Shown: positions 1 through 9,128 of the stretch, one piece after another | Position numbering within the stretch: the first letter of the stretch is position 1 | Layout: each line of letters starts with the position of its first letter | Origin: an uncultured Schlesneria sp. | GTDB lineage: Bacteria > Planctomycetota > Planctomycetia > Planctomycetales > Planctomycetaceae | Reading direction: 5' to 3' | Assembly: GCA_903899985.1 (NCBI GenBank) | Contig: CAIULL010000264.1 | Span: 1 to 35,196, forward strand | Length of the DNA: 35,196 bases | Notes under the pieces: model-generated | Database searches by the model: none | Told to the model about the DNA's origin: nothing | Seen by the model: only the letters and a program-made list of their open reading frames with translations | Translations under genes and position numbers: made by a program

Positions 1-171
1 GCCTATGAAATACGGAACTTGGTCAACTTTGCCAACTTTTTTTGTGGTGTCAATCGAACGAAGTTGGCATTTGGGTTGGAATCGCGAGAGTGAATCAGTT
101 CGAAGTTGGTTGAAGTCTGGTGAACTCGAGCGAACTTTCTGGTCGTTCGCGAAGCGGAGCTTCGAAGAGGG

Positions 172-248
172 CGTTCCCAAGCTGGAGCTTGGGAACGAGA
201 GAAGCTGGAGCTTGGGAACGAGGGAACCGGCTGGAGCTTGGGAACGAG
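172..248. repeat. REP-like palindromic repeat cluster, three copies
   Basis: Three copies of GCTGGAGCTTGGGAACGAG lie at 181-199, 204-222 and 230-248. The first is preceded by CGTTCCCAAGCT, so 172-197 is an inverted repeat with 12-base arms around a GG centre. Just upstream, 153-165 holds a related small palindrome, GAAGCGGAGCTTC. From memory, sequences of this form are dispersed intergenic repeats in planctomycetes and some cyanobacteria. The placement just beyond the stop of the minus-strand hydrolase fits an intergenic REP-type element. No transposase is nearby. The rest of 1-298 shows no convincing gene. Confidence 0.7.
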
Positions 249-298
249 AAAACCAGAGACGAAAGAAAGGCTAAAACATCTTGATTGTTTGTAATCTC

Positions 299-1549
299 TT
301 ATCTTGAAATATGTTGAGTGCTCACGGCGCAATTCCGGTCGTCGAACAGATTTAAATAGTAGACTTTGGCTTCGGCGGGAATTTGGGCTGAGACCCTTCC
401 CTTCTCTGCGTCAATCGCTGCTGGTGCTTGTTCCCATTTGCGATCCTGCCATCGGCCAGAATCCAGAGTGTAATTCAATTCCGCTTTGGTGATCGGGACT
501 TCGGATTTGAAAGTTGCCCAAAGTTCGTTTTCGGTTTGGCCTTCCCCGACGATTTTGGGAAGCGGTTTCCCCTGCCGCAGAATCGAATTGGCAAACACGT
601 GAATTTCCTCAGGATTTTCGCCGGCGGGACCATGGCCGTGTGGCATACGAACTCGCAGGCAGAGATCTCGCGGACCGGTGGGAAGCAAATAAGATTTCTT
701 CCACGAGTCCATCGGGTACGCAAAATCATTCGTTCCATTGACCCATAAGAATGGCATTTTGGCCAAAGGCAGGTAGGCAGACGGATCCCATTGGCGTAGC
801 CATAATCCCGCCTGATCAGCTCCGAGTTTTTCAAATGCAGGAAGCCAGGCAGAATTCTCACCGAGAAACCCGCAACCGTAAACAGGAGCGGCAAACTTGA
901 ATCGCGGATCAACTCCCGCCACGACGCAGGTCAAATATCCTCCCCAGGAAATCCCCGTCACACCGATCCGGTCGGCATCGATTTCCGGGTACGATCGGAT
1001 TAATGAATGTGCCAGGATTGCCGCGCTGGTTGCCTGATACGTCCACTGGTCTTCGATGGGGTCGTTCAGTTGGCCAAAGCTGGCGTCCCAGCCCGCAGGC
1101 CCCCCCTGCTCGTGACGTTTCCAGTTTCCGTACGTCCCGACCGGAACGCAACCGCACAAGTCCATGGCGATTGCCGCGTAACCACGTGAATTCCAGACTT
1201 TGACCCACCGATCGAACGCAGTTCCACCGCCACCGTGGATCAAAACCATGGCGGGATATTTTGCTTCTGTGGCAGACTCTTTTTTCTCGGGAACTCCGTA
1301 ATAGGCGAAGACCCGGGTCGGTTTCCCTTTGTGATTAAAGCCTTGATAGAAAAACGATTTGACACCATCCGCTGGTGCTTCGGCGGCCGGGAAAACTTCG
1401 GGGGTTTTCGAGAGAACTTCAAGATCAAAACGAACCTTTGGCGAGGGTTTACTCACCGCTTCTTGTGCGAATGACATCGATTGCCAGACAGAACCAAGCA
1501 GTCCAAGTACTGTACCAACCCAAACTGTCGTGGAATGAAATTTCGACAC
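299..1549 (-). CDS. Secreted alpha/beta hydrolase (dienelactone hydrolase / acetylxylan esterase-like)
   Basis: The alpha/beta-hydrolase fold is supported by HGGGG (about residues 105-109, oxyanion region), the nucleophile elbow GISWGG (Ser201), Asp275 in NGTND, and a His in MPHGHG (304 or 306), which together form a plausible Ser-Asp-His triad. I chose the GTG at 1549 because GGGAG lies just upstream at good spacing and because it puts a clean signal peptide at the N-terminus (hydrophobic VWVGTVLGLLGSVW, likely cleavage after SFA). The frame stays open to an upstream start at 1615, which would bury the signal. The last ~90 residues look like a small beta domain, as in family members that act on sugar esters. 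The product is probably periplasmic; the substrate is unknown. The gene stands alone, with the REP cluster beyond its stop. Confidence 0.85.
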   Translation of the reverse strand: MSKFHSTTVWVGTVLGLLGSVWQSMSFAQEAVSKPSPKVRFDLEVLSKTPEVFPAAEAPADGVKSFFYQGFNHKGKPTRVFAYYGVPEKKESATEAKYPAMVLIHGGGGTAFDRWVKVWNSRGYAAIAMDLCGCVPVGTYGNWKRHEQGGPAGWDASFGQLNDPIEDQWTYQATSAAILAHSLIRSYPEIDADRIGVTGISWGGYLTCVVAGVDPRFKFAAPVYGCGFLGENSAWLPAFEKLGADQAGLWLRQWDPSAYLPLAKMPFLWVNGTNDFAYPMDSWKKSYLLPTGPRDLCLRVRMPHGHGPAGENPEEIHVFANSILRQGKPLPKIVGEGQTENELWATFKSEVPITKAELNYTLDSGRWQDRKWEQAPAAIDAEKGRVSAQIPAEAKVYYLNLFDDRNCAVSTQHISR

Positions 1550-1747
1550 GAAAACTCTCCCGTGGAAAAACGAATAAAAAATCAGGCTGCAAGAGCTTCT
1601 AACAGACGATCGCAAAATTGGCGATTGAATGGACGTGATTCAATGTCGTCCTTGTGACGAGTGGGGTTGGGAGAATATGCTTATCTTTTGATGTTTGACG
1701 TTGGACGTCGCGAAACGTGTTTCCTCTAATTTTGCATGGAGTTACTG

Positions 1748-4700
1748 ATGGATCGATTCGTCAGACTGGTACTCCTTTGGCTGATAGGCCTTGGTTTGAC
1801 CGTGGGTTCAGAAGGCTGGTCGAAAGACTCGCCTGAATTTGACGAATCCTCCCTCGAGTTCTTCGAGAAACAGGTTCGTCCGATCCTGGTGGCGAAATGC
1901 TTCGAGTGCCATTCGAACGGGAAAGGTTCCGTCAAAGGAGGATTGGCCCTCGATTCTCGCGAGGCACTGCTGAAAGGGGGTGACACGGGACCCGGAGTGA
2001 CACTCGACAAACCGGCGGAGAGTCTGTTTGTTTCCGCCATCAATTACGGCGACGTGTATCAGATGCCGCCGAAATCGAAACTACCCGCCAACGAGATCGC
2101 CGTTTTAACACGGTGGGTCGAAATGGGGCTGCCGTGGCCCAAAGAAGCCGCTTCGAAAGCAGGGACAGTCAAACCGTTTGACCTCGCCGCGCGAACCTCC
2201 GAACACTGGTGCTGGCAACCGGTGAAAAAGACGGACTCACCCGAAGTCCATCAGACGGATTGGCCGCTCACAGTCACGGACCGATTTATTCTCGCCAGAC
2301 TTGAAGCCAAAGGACTGAAGCCCGCCCCCCCTGCCGACAAGCGAACGCTGATCAGGCGGGTTTACTTTGATCTCATCGGACTCCCCCCTTCTCCGGACGA
2401 GGTCGAGCAGTTTGTTCAGGACCAGCGGCCGCAGGCGCTGGAAGTCGTCGTCGACCGACTTCTTGGTTCCGTCCATTTCGGGGAACGCTGGGGTCGACAC
2501 TGGCTCGATCTGACAAGGTACGCCGAAACTCGAGGGCATGAGTTTGAACCGGTGATTCCCAATGCCTGGCAATTCCGTGATTACGTGATTCGAGCGTTGA
2601 ATGCGGATGTTCCGTTCGACCGATTTCTCACCGAACAAATCGCAGGGGACTTGATCGAGCCGCGCTGGCGTACGACGGCCGATTCCCAAACCCCTCCTCC
2701 CTTGCCGATTAACGAATCCCTATTGGGAACGGGATTCTGGTTCCTCGGCGAAGAGGTTCATTCGCCGGTTGATATCCGCAAGGATGAGACCGATCGAATG
2801 GACAATCGACTGGATGTCATGTCGAAGACGTTTCTTGGCCTGACCGTCGCCTGTGCCCGCTGTCACGATCATAAATTTGATGCGATTTCGCAAAGAGACT
2901 ATTACGCCCTTGCGGGCTTTGCGATCAGTGGCAGCTATCGACAACTTCGCGTCGACACCGCCGCGCAGCACCATCAGATTGCCTTGCAACTGGAAGAACT
3001 TCGATCAAACGCACGCCGTGAGACGGGTCGGAAACTTGTCGACAGCACGCAGCCCGTGCTGGAAAAGCTTGATCGCTATTGGCTTGCCGCCATACAAGCA
3101 TTGAATGAGGGAGTTTCGATCACAGCACCTGCGGGTGAGAATCAGTCGCAGGTGTCGGGTTATGCAATTGTTCAACGACTGGCAACAGATAATCAGCTGG
3201 ATTTCACGTTGTTGACGCGATGGTGCATCGAGTTAAACACGGCAAAAAAAGAACCTCAACATCCGCTACATGGACTATTTACTGACGATTCGAACGTCCC
3301 GGCGAGTGTTACTGGTCAACCTGCAGTGCCTGCGACCAACGAACAGTCAACCCCCCCAGTTCCAGGGCTTATCGTCGATTTCGGAGAACCTGCCACTGAC
3401 ACGACGATGCAGGACGGAGTTTCCTTTGGATTGAGGCCGGTCCCCCGGGGTCAATTGGTTTTGGGGATCGAGAAATCCAACATCTCTGTCGCAACAATTG
3501 GTGGTTGGGAGCGGGATTTATTCTGGAAGAGCATCAAGCTTGCACCGGGAACCGAAGTCGACAATGGAACTTTAGGAGCCTGGCAACAGTACGGACGTAT
3601 GGTTCGTACGCCGGAATTCACCTCATCCAAACGGAGTGTCTGGTATCTGATGAAAGGCTCGGTGCGCGCCTACGCTTCGGTGAACTCGCATCTGATTGTC
3701 GTCGGACCGTTACATGGTTCCGTGTTGCGAGAGTTCAAACATGCCGATGACCAGTGGCATTGGGTCTCACACGATCTGTCTCAGTATACCGGCCACCGAA
3801 TGCATGTGGAGTTTTCACCTGCGGATGACGGCCCCTGCTCCATCGCCATGGTTGTGCAAAGTGATGTTGCACCGCCCCCCATCGGTCAGATTTTTCCTCT
3901 TGCGATTGAGACTGGAAATGGTGCAAAGCCCGGAGCTGAACGAATCGCATCGTATCAGACCGCGTTTCGTACCGCGGCAAACTCCCTCCTGGAAGGGACT
4001 TCTCATAAACAGATTGCTGACAGCATTCCAATTCCGCCGGCCAGCGAAAAGGGAGCATGGGCACCGCTGGCGAATTGGATTGTGACGCACCAGCCCCTCT
4101 TTTCGCTCGAAGAAAGTAAATTGTCGACGGCCAGTCTCGCCGAGGCAGAAGCGGCACTCGCAAAGCAGGTGCAATGGGAATCAAAACTCGCTCCTGCCAT
4201 GCTGGACGGAAATGGCGTGGATGAATTCCTTCTCGTCCGTGGAAACTCGAATACTCCCAAGGAACCGGTTTCTCGCAGATTTCTTGAAGCCTTTCACAGC
4301 CCCGACAACACAACTGCGACGAACCAAGGGAATGGGAAAACGAGTCCTTTTTCTGGCAGCGGTCGGCGTGAACTTGCTGCTGAAATGCTTCGAAGTCCGC
4401 TTGTGTCGCGGGTGGCGGTCAATCGCATCTGGCATCACCTTTTTGGACGAGGCATTGTCCCTTCGGTCGACAACATGGGTGTGCTGGGACTTCCGCCGTC
4501 ACACCCTGAATTGCTGGATCATCTGGCAGTTCGGTTTGTGAACGAGGGCTGGTCGACAAAAGCGATGATTCGATCATTGGTTCTCAGTCAGACTTACCAG
4601 ATGTCGAGTCACCCAACCGAAGCGGACGCCGTCGATCCTGACAACGAATTGTGGCATCGCATGCCGATCAAGCGACTGGAAGGTGAAGTCATCCGCGACT

Positions 4701-5215
4701 CGCTGCTCGCTGTTTCCGGCCGGCTTGATCCTACCCCCTTTGGCCCGAGCGTTCCGATTCATTTGACGGCGTTCATGCAAGGACGTGGTCGTCCTGGCAA
4801 CAGTGGGCCGCTCGACGGCAATGGTCGACGCAGTATTTATATCTCTGTCAGACGGAATTTCCTTTCACCGATGATGCTGGCCTTCGATACTCCTTCGCCA
4901 TTTTCGACAGTTGGTCGGCGAACAGTATCGAACGTTCCAGCCCAGGCTTTGATTCTGATGAACGATCCGTTTGTCATCGAACAAGCCAATCGCTGGAGCG
5001 AACGACTTCTGGCGGACGCGTCTCAAACCAACCAGCAGCGACTGGACCAGCTTTACCTGACCGCATTTGCGAGGAGACCGTCCGCAACGGAATCGTCAGA
5101 GGCGATCACATTCCTGAATTCCCAGGGGGCAGACCGGCCAGAAAACCAACGTGCGGCATGGAGCAACCTTTGCCACGTGATGTTTAATCTCAAAGAATTT
5201 GTTTTCGTTGAATGA
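1748..5215 (+). CDS. PSCyt1/DUF1549/DUF1553 planctomycete cytochrome-type protein
   Basis: This is a large secreted protein of about 1,155 residues. After a signal peptide comes a PSCyt1 cytochrome-like segment with the haem-binding motif CFECH near residues 51-55, in the family context VRPILVAKC. DUF1549 follows (FDLIGLPPSP, then FGERWGRHWLDL) with a second motif, CARCH, in the conserved CARCHDHKFD block. The C-terminal third is DUF1553 (VNRIWHHLFGRG, then SQTYQMSS). The middle (about residues 480-760) is less conserved and may be a carbohydrate-binding-like beta domain. An ATG exists at 1736, but GGAG sits six bases before the ATG at 1748, which I prefer. The stop overlaps the start of the DUF1501 gene by four bases, so the two are co-translated. 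The biochemical role is unproven; involvement in periplasmic redox or polysaccharide metabolism is often proposed. Confidence 0.93.
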   Translation: MDRFVRLVLLWLIGLGLTVGSEGWSKDSPEFDESSLEFFEKQVRPILVAKCFECHSNGKGSVKGGLALDSREALLKGGDTGPGVTLDKPAESLFVSAINYGDVYQMPPKSKLPANEIAVLTRWVEMGLPWPKEAASKAGTVKPFDLAARTSEHWCWQPVKKTDSPEVHQTDWPLTVTDRFILARLEAKGLKPAPPADKRTLIRRVYFDLIGLPPSPDEVEQFVQDQRPQALEVVVDRLLGSVHFGERWGRHWLDLTRYAETRGHEFEPVIPNAWQFRDYVIRALNADVPFDRFLTEQIAGDLIEPRWRTTADSQTPPPLPINESLLGTGFWFLGEEVHSPVDIRKDETDRMDNRLDVMSKTFLGLTVACARCHDHKFDAISQRDYYALAGFAISGSYRQLRVDTAAQHHQIALQLEELRSNARRETGRKLVDSTQPVLEKLDRYWLAAIQALNEGVSITAPAGENQSQVSGYAIVQRLATDNQLDFTLLTRWCIELNTAKKEPQHPLHGLFTDDSNVPASVTGQPAVPATNEQSTPPVPGLIVDFGEPATDTTMQDGVSFGLRPVPRGQLVLGIEKSNISVATIGGWERDLFWKSIKLAPGTEVDNGTLGAWQQYGRMVRTPEFTSSKRSVWYLMKGSVRAYASVNSHLIVVGPLHGSVLREFKHADDQWHWVSHDLSQYTGHRMHVEFSPADDGPCSIAMVVQSDVAPPPIGQIFPLAIETGNGAKPGAERIASYQTAFRTAANSLLEGTSHKQIADSIPIPPASEKGAWAPLANWIVTHQPLFSLEESKLSTASLAEAEAALAKQVQWESKLAPAMLDGNGVDEFLLVRGNSNTPKEPVSRRFLEAFHSPDNTTATNQGNGKTSPFSGSGRRELAAEMLRSPLVSRVAVNRIWHHLFGRGIVPSVDNMGVLGLPPSHPELLDHLAVRFVNEGWSTKAMIRSLVLSQTYQMSSHPTEADAVDPDNELWHRMPIKRLEGEVIRDSLLAVSGRLDPTPFGPSVPIHLTAFMQGRGRPGNSGPLDGNGRRSIYISVRRNFLSPMMLAFDTPSPFSTVGRRTVSNVPAQALILMNDPFVIEQANRWSERLLADASQTNQQRLDQLYLTAFARRPSATESSEAITFLNSQGADRPENQRAAWSNLCHVMFNLKEFVFVE

Positions 5216-6669
5216 GGTCTTTCATGTTTCCCTGCCAACGATATCTCGCACAGCCGATCTCTCGTCGCGAATTGTTATCCCAGTCAGCACATGGTCTCGG
5301 GATGGTGGCTTTGTCGACAATGCTGGCTCAAAGCGGCTCGGCCTCAAGTGCCAGCGGCAACTCCAGTTCGCTGGCGGCGCGGGCAACGCATTTTCCCGCT
5401 AAGGCCAAAAACGTGATCTTCCTGTATATGGATGGCGGGCCATCGCAAGTCGACACGTTTGACCCCAAGCCGATGCTGGATAAGTACGATGGTCGGCCTC
5501 CACACGAAGTGATCGGAAAGCTCGAACCGACTCAATTTGCCAATATCGGCAAGATTCTGAAATCTCCCTGGAAGTTTCGTCAATACGGCGAAAGCGGCAT
5601 TCCCGTCAGCGATCTGTTTCCGCATATCGCCACATGCGCCGATGAACTGGCAGTCGTGCGTTCGGTTGTTGCTCCGTTTTCTGAACACACCTTCGCCAAC
5701 TACTTCCTGCATACAGGCACTGGAGTACAGGGACGGCCCAGTCACGGAGCGTGGGTCAGCTATGGGCTTGGTTCCGAATGCGATGATCTTCCGGCATTCG
5801 TGATCTTGAATGGCGGTCTGATTCCGCCAGGCGGAATGGATTGTTTCGGAAGCGGCTTTTTACCCGCAGCGTTTCAGGGATCGGTGTTTACGACGGGTGA
5901 GGCACCCGTCGCAAACATTCGCCCCAGCGAGAAAACTCGCGAGCTACAAGAGGCCAAACTGGCGTTGATGAAGCGTCTGGATCAGGGGCGATTGCAGCAG
6001 TTGGGCCACGTTGACGCAATCGAGTCGGCCATTTTCAACTACGAACTTGCCGCTCGAATGCAGCTTGCAGTCCCCACCTTGATGGACATGCAGGACGAGT
6101 CGAAGTCGACTCAGGACGCGTACGGGCTTTCGGACGATTTCGCCAACACACGGACTTACGGACGGTTGTGCCTTGTCGCCCGGAGGCTGGTTGAGCGAGG
6201 AGTTCGATTCATCGAGTTAACCTGTCCAGCGGGTAATGGCGACCGCTGGGACCAGCATTCAAATCTGGTCGATGGGCATACGAAGAATGCTCGCTCGGTC
6301 GATAAACCGATCGCAGCCTTGATACAGGACCTGAAGCAACGAGGGTTACTGGACGAGACGTTGATCGTCTGGTGCGGCGAATTCGGCAGGACTCCATTTG
6401 CTCAAGGTGGCGATGGGCGCGACCATAACCCGTTTGGCTTCACGATCTGGATGGCTGGCGGAGGCATCAAAGGAGGCTCGATCCACGGAGCGACTGATGA
6501 ATTCGGTTACAAAGCCGTGGAAAACAAAGTCGAAGTTCATGACCTGCATGCGACGATGCTGCATCTGTTAGGTGTTGACCATACTCGGCAGACATTTCGT
6601 TTCGGCGGTCGCGACATGCGGCTAACGGATATTCACGGGCATGTTATCCACGAAATTCTGAACACTTAA
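5212..6669 (+). CDS. DUF1501 family secreted protein (alkaline-phosphatase/sulfatase superfamily-like)
   Basis: This is the standard partner of PSCyt1/DUF1553 genes. The N-terminus has an SRRELL twin-arginine motif (residues 17-22) followed by a hydrophobic stretch, so folded export by Tat is likely. Family blocks include NVIFLYMDGGPSQVDTFDPK, EHTFANYFLHTG, WDQHSN and IVWCGEFGRTP. The DGGPSQVD and EFGRTP blocks correspond to metal-site regions of the alkaline-phosphatase/sulfatase superfamily, but no catalytic activity is established. The length of about 485 residues is normal. The start uses an ATGA overlap with the upstream stop; a second ATG at 5224 is also possible. Its stop converges on the bestrophin gene, with the two TAA stops sharing the tetramer TTAA. 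Confidence 0.93.
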   Translation: MRSFMFPCQRYLAQPISRRELLSQSAHGLGMVALSTMLAQSGSASSASGNSSSLAARATHFPAKAKNVIFLYMDGGPSQVDTFDPKPMLDKYDGRPPHEVIGKLEPTQFANIGKILKSPWKFRQYGESGIPVSDLFPHIATCADELAVVRSVVAPFSEHTFANYFLHTGTGVQGRPSHGAWVSYGLGSECDDLPAFVILNGGLIPPGGMDCFGSGFLPAAFQGSVFTTGEAPVANIRPSEKTRELQEAKLALMKRLDQGRLQQLGHVDAIESAIFNYELAARMQLAVPTLMDMQDESKSTQDAYGLSDDFANTRTYGRLCLVARRLVERGVRFIELTCPAGNGDRWDQHSNLVDGHTKNARSVDKPIAALIQDLKQRGLLDETLIVWCGEFGRTPFAQGGDGRDHNPFGFTIWMAGGGIKGGSIHGATDEFGYKAVENKVEVHDLHATMLHLLGVDHTRQTFRFGGRDMRLTDIHGHVIHEILNT

Positions 6670-7562
6670 TTTTCTGTTGGCTTGGCTTTCGCGTCTCGTA
6701 CATCGCAGAGAACGGCTTCGATTCCCTGGCAGTAGTTTTGGATTGGTAGATCGTTGGTTGTGAAGCCGAATGGATCTTCGATTTCAACACCAATCTCTTC
6801 GACTCCAAACAGGATATATGAAGTCAACAGTGTCGCCGGAATCGTGGCCCAGCCAAAGTCTTTGACGAATGCGAACGGCAGGGTGAAGCAATACACGATC
6901 AGCACTCGACGCAAATGAACTGCATAAGCAAACGGCAGCGGCGTGGAATGGATTCGCTCACAGGCCCCGCAATAGTCGATGAGTAATTCAATGTTATGAT
7001 CAAGTGAATTGAGTTGTAAGCTGTCGATCAGACCTCGCTCACGCGCGGATAAGACTCGTGAGGTGATCAGATTCGCAATGGCGAGCGGTGGATGTTTCGA
7101 AGCCTCGATCCGTGCCACATCGGAGGGAGAGACATCGCTAAGGGTTGTCCCCAGACTGGGTGTTTTATGAAGACGTTGCATCACAGCGAAGGGAAACCCG
7201 ATGGTTAAGCTGATGATCTCGCGCATCAACGACTGGTCCGCCGAAAGCCATTCGCTCGTTTGTCTCGTGAGGTTCCGGCACTCGTTGACGATCCCTCCCC
7301 ACTGTTTGCGTCCTTCCCAGAACCGGTCATATGACGAGTTCGTGCGAAAGACGAGCAACAACCCCAGTGCAGTTCCAATAAGGGAGTGTGCGGTTGCCGG
7401 GATGGCCATATTCCGACAAAAACCGGGGCCATAGAAAAACAACAAGGTAATGATGGCAGCCCAGAAGAAGCTCGCAATCACGCGGAACAGGATCTCCCGG
7501 ACCATCGAGCCTTCGATATCCAGCAGGTGACTGGTCCATTGACGAGGATCGTATTGGCTCAT
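6666..7562 (-). CDS. Bestrophin-family channel protein (UPF0187)
   Basis: The 298-residue product matches bacterial bestrophin-like proteins. It has a hydrophobic helix near the N-terminus (REILFRVIASFFWAAIITLLFF), the block LGLLLVFRTNSSYDRFWEGRKQWG, which is the hallmark of the family, and a C-terminal region with FGVEEIGVEIEDPFG. Family members form pentameric ion channels in the inner membrane. Bacterial ones often conduct cations and eukaryotic ones anions, and selectivity cannot be read here. Its ATG overlaps the stop of the PQQ-propeller gene in an ATGA arrangement, so it is the second gene of a two-gene operon. Confidence 0.92.
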   Translation of the reverse strand: MSQYDPRQWTSHLLDIEGSMVREILFRVIASFFWAAIITLLFFYGPGFCRNMAIPATAHSLIGTALGLLLVFRTNSSYDRFWEGRKQWGGIVNECRNLTRQTSEWLSADQSLMREIISLTIGFPFAVMQRLHKTPSLGTTLSDVSPSDVARIEASKHPPLAIANLITSRVLSARERGLIDSLQLNSLDHNIELLIDYCGACERIHSTPLPFAYAVHLRRVLIVYCFTLPFAFVKDFGWATIPATLLTSYILFGVEEIGVEIEDPFGFTTNDLPIQNYCQGIEAVLCDVRDAKAKPTEN

Positions 7563-8836
7563 TTCTTCTCGATCCGATAGAGATGCGTTTTTGATCGCAA
7601 GACTAACGACTTGCCGACGACTGCCGGCGATGCGACGAACCCGCTGTCGAGTTTGTTATCGGCGACTTGTTCGAACTCGCGAGTTGCTTTGAAAACGGGA
7701 ATCGACCCGGATTGCGAGAAACAGTAGATCAGGCCATCTGCCAGGAGTGGTGAGGCCCAATAATCGCCGGCCAGTCGCTTGGTCCAGATTTCGGTACTGG
7801 TCCTGGCATCCAGACATGAGGCCACACCACCGTCGTTCATCATGAATAACAAATCACCGACCAGGATCTGCGACGGGCGTTTGGGGACCGACTTGTTCGT
7901 TCGCCAGACGATGTTTTCCGTAATGTCCCCCTTCCCTTTTGGAGAAAGAGCGATCAATGGATTGGGTCCATCGGCTGTCGATATATAGAGCAATCCATTT
8001 CCGAACAGGGGACGACCGGCGGCATTCATCCCTCCGTGACGAACGGTCCAGATGGGTTCGCCGGTCTTTGGATCGTAAGCGATCGTTGCCGAGGCGAACG
8101 GACTGACCAGGAGTTCGCGTCCATCCGCTTCGATCAGAATCGGCGTCGAATAAGCCTTTTTGGCGTCGCCGTCTGTGGTCCCGAAATCAACATTCCGATC
8201 ACGTCGCCAGACCGTTTTTCCGGTCAACTTGTCGAGAGCGGTAATGTACTGGACGTCGTAACCATCAAACGTCAGATAGAGCAATCCGTTGTAAACGACT
8301 GGCGATGACCCTGGCCCTCGCCAGTGATCACACTCCAGGTCAAGACGCTCCCAGATCTTCTGGCCCGTCTTCGTATCAAGGCACGCGGTACCGTAAGTCC
8401 CGAAATGGATGTAGACGCGTCCCTCTTCAATGTAGGGAGTCGGTGACCCATAACTGTTTGTTCCATGCGTGAACTGCGGTTTTTCGACTTCAAACAGTTT
8501 CAGGTCGTGAATGACCTTACCCGTATCGAAGTCGATGCAGACAGCGGAAAGAGCAATCGGCTTATCAAGCTTCGGCTTTTCGGGAGTGATATTCTGAATT
8601 TCCGGGGCGTTGGTGACCCAGATCTGTTTTCCCCAAACGACGGGCGATGACCATGCTCGACCGGGAACAGGTGTCTTCCAGACAATTTCGGGAGACCCTT
8701 CTCCGAAAGTGACAGGGAGGCCTTTCGCTGTCGTCGTGCCATCACCGAGAGGCCCGCGGAACTGATTCCAATTGCCATCATCGGCAATCAGGGTATGACA
8801 AGCCAGAATGGCAAATGAAAGAACAGACAATCGCAT
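7559..8836 (-). CDS. Secreted PQQ-binding-like beta-propeller protein
   Basis: The product of about 425 residues has a signal peptide (MRLSVLSFAILACHTLIA). NWNQFRGPLGDG follows, the usual N-terminus of planctomycete PQQ-like outer-membrane or periplasmic propellers. Repeated blades carry Trp-rich docking motifs and G-x-x-x-W patterns (VWKTPVPGRAWSSPVVWG, DTKTGQKIWERL, DKLTGKTVWRRD, DPKTGEPIWTVR, DARTSTEIWTKR). I take the ATG at 8836 because AGAGG sits five bases upstream; a longer frame starts at 8860. No dehydrogenase-type catalytic or PQQ-ligand residues can be assigned, so it may be a scaffold rather than a quinoprotein. It is translationally coupled to the bestrophin gene. Confidence 0.88.
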   Translation of the reverse strand: MRLSVLSFAILACHTLIADDGNWNQFRGPLGDGTTTAKGLPVTFGEGSPEIVWKTPVPGRAWSSPVVWGKQIWVTNAPEIQNITPEKPKLDKPIALSAVCIDFDTGKVIHDLKLFEVEKPQFTHGTNSYGSPTPYIEEGRVYIHFGTYGTACLDTKTGQKIWERLDLECDHWRGPGSSPVVYNGLLYLTFDGYDVQYITALDKLTGKTVWRRDRNVDFGTTDGDAKKAYSTPILIEADGRELLVSPFASATIAYDPKTGEPIWTVRHGGMNAAGRPLFGNGLLYISTADGPNPLIALSPKGKGDITENIVWRTNKSVPKRPSQILVGDLLFMMNDGGVASCLDARTSTEIWTKRLAGDYWASPLLADGLIYCFSQSGSIPVFKATREFEQVADNKLDSGFVASPAVVGKSLVLRSKTHLYRIEKK

Positions 8837-9048
8837 GGGAGCCTCTTTCAATGGCGGCAAATTTGGCGAGGAAGTCTTCAGCGCAGACTCAAGCCTCTTT
8901 AACTTAACGCCGAATGCCTTACGAGAGAAGCCAACAAAAGATTGAGATCTGGTTCAATCAGGATTCCCTCGCAATGACTGTTGCGCGTGGGACCGAACCG
9001 AAGCCGAAGATGGTTTTGGCCACCGTATTGAACTTACCTTATCGTCGC

Positions 9049-9076
9049 TTGCCCCCTCTCTCTGGACCGGTATCAT
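9049..9076 (+). promoter_or_regulatory. Possible sigma-70-type promoter for recQ
   Basis: TTGCCC at 9049-9054 and TATCAT at 9071-9076 are separated by 16 bases, 52 bases before the recQ start codon. The -10 matches consensus at five of six positions but the -35 at only three, so this is a suggestion from spacing and position. No lexA-like palindrome was noticed beside it. Confidence 0.35.
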
Positions 9077-9128
9077 TTGAAGCTCATTAGAGAAAAACGG
9101 CTCGTTCGATAAACATGGACATTCAGCA

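Noticed and set aside
3-332. Open frames on both strands at the left edge
   Set aside because: They cross the palindromic repeats, have no ribosome site and show no recognisable protein pattern.
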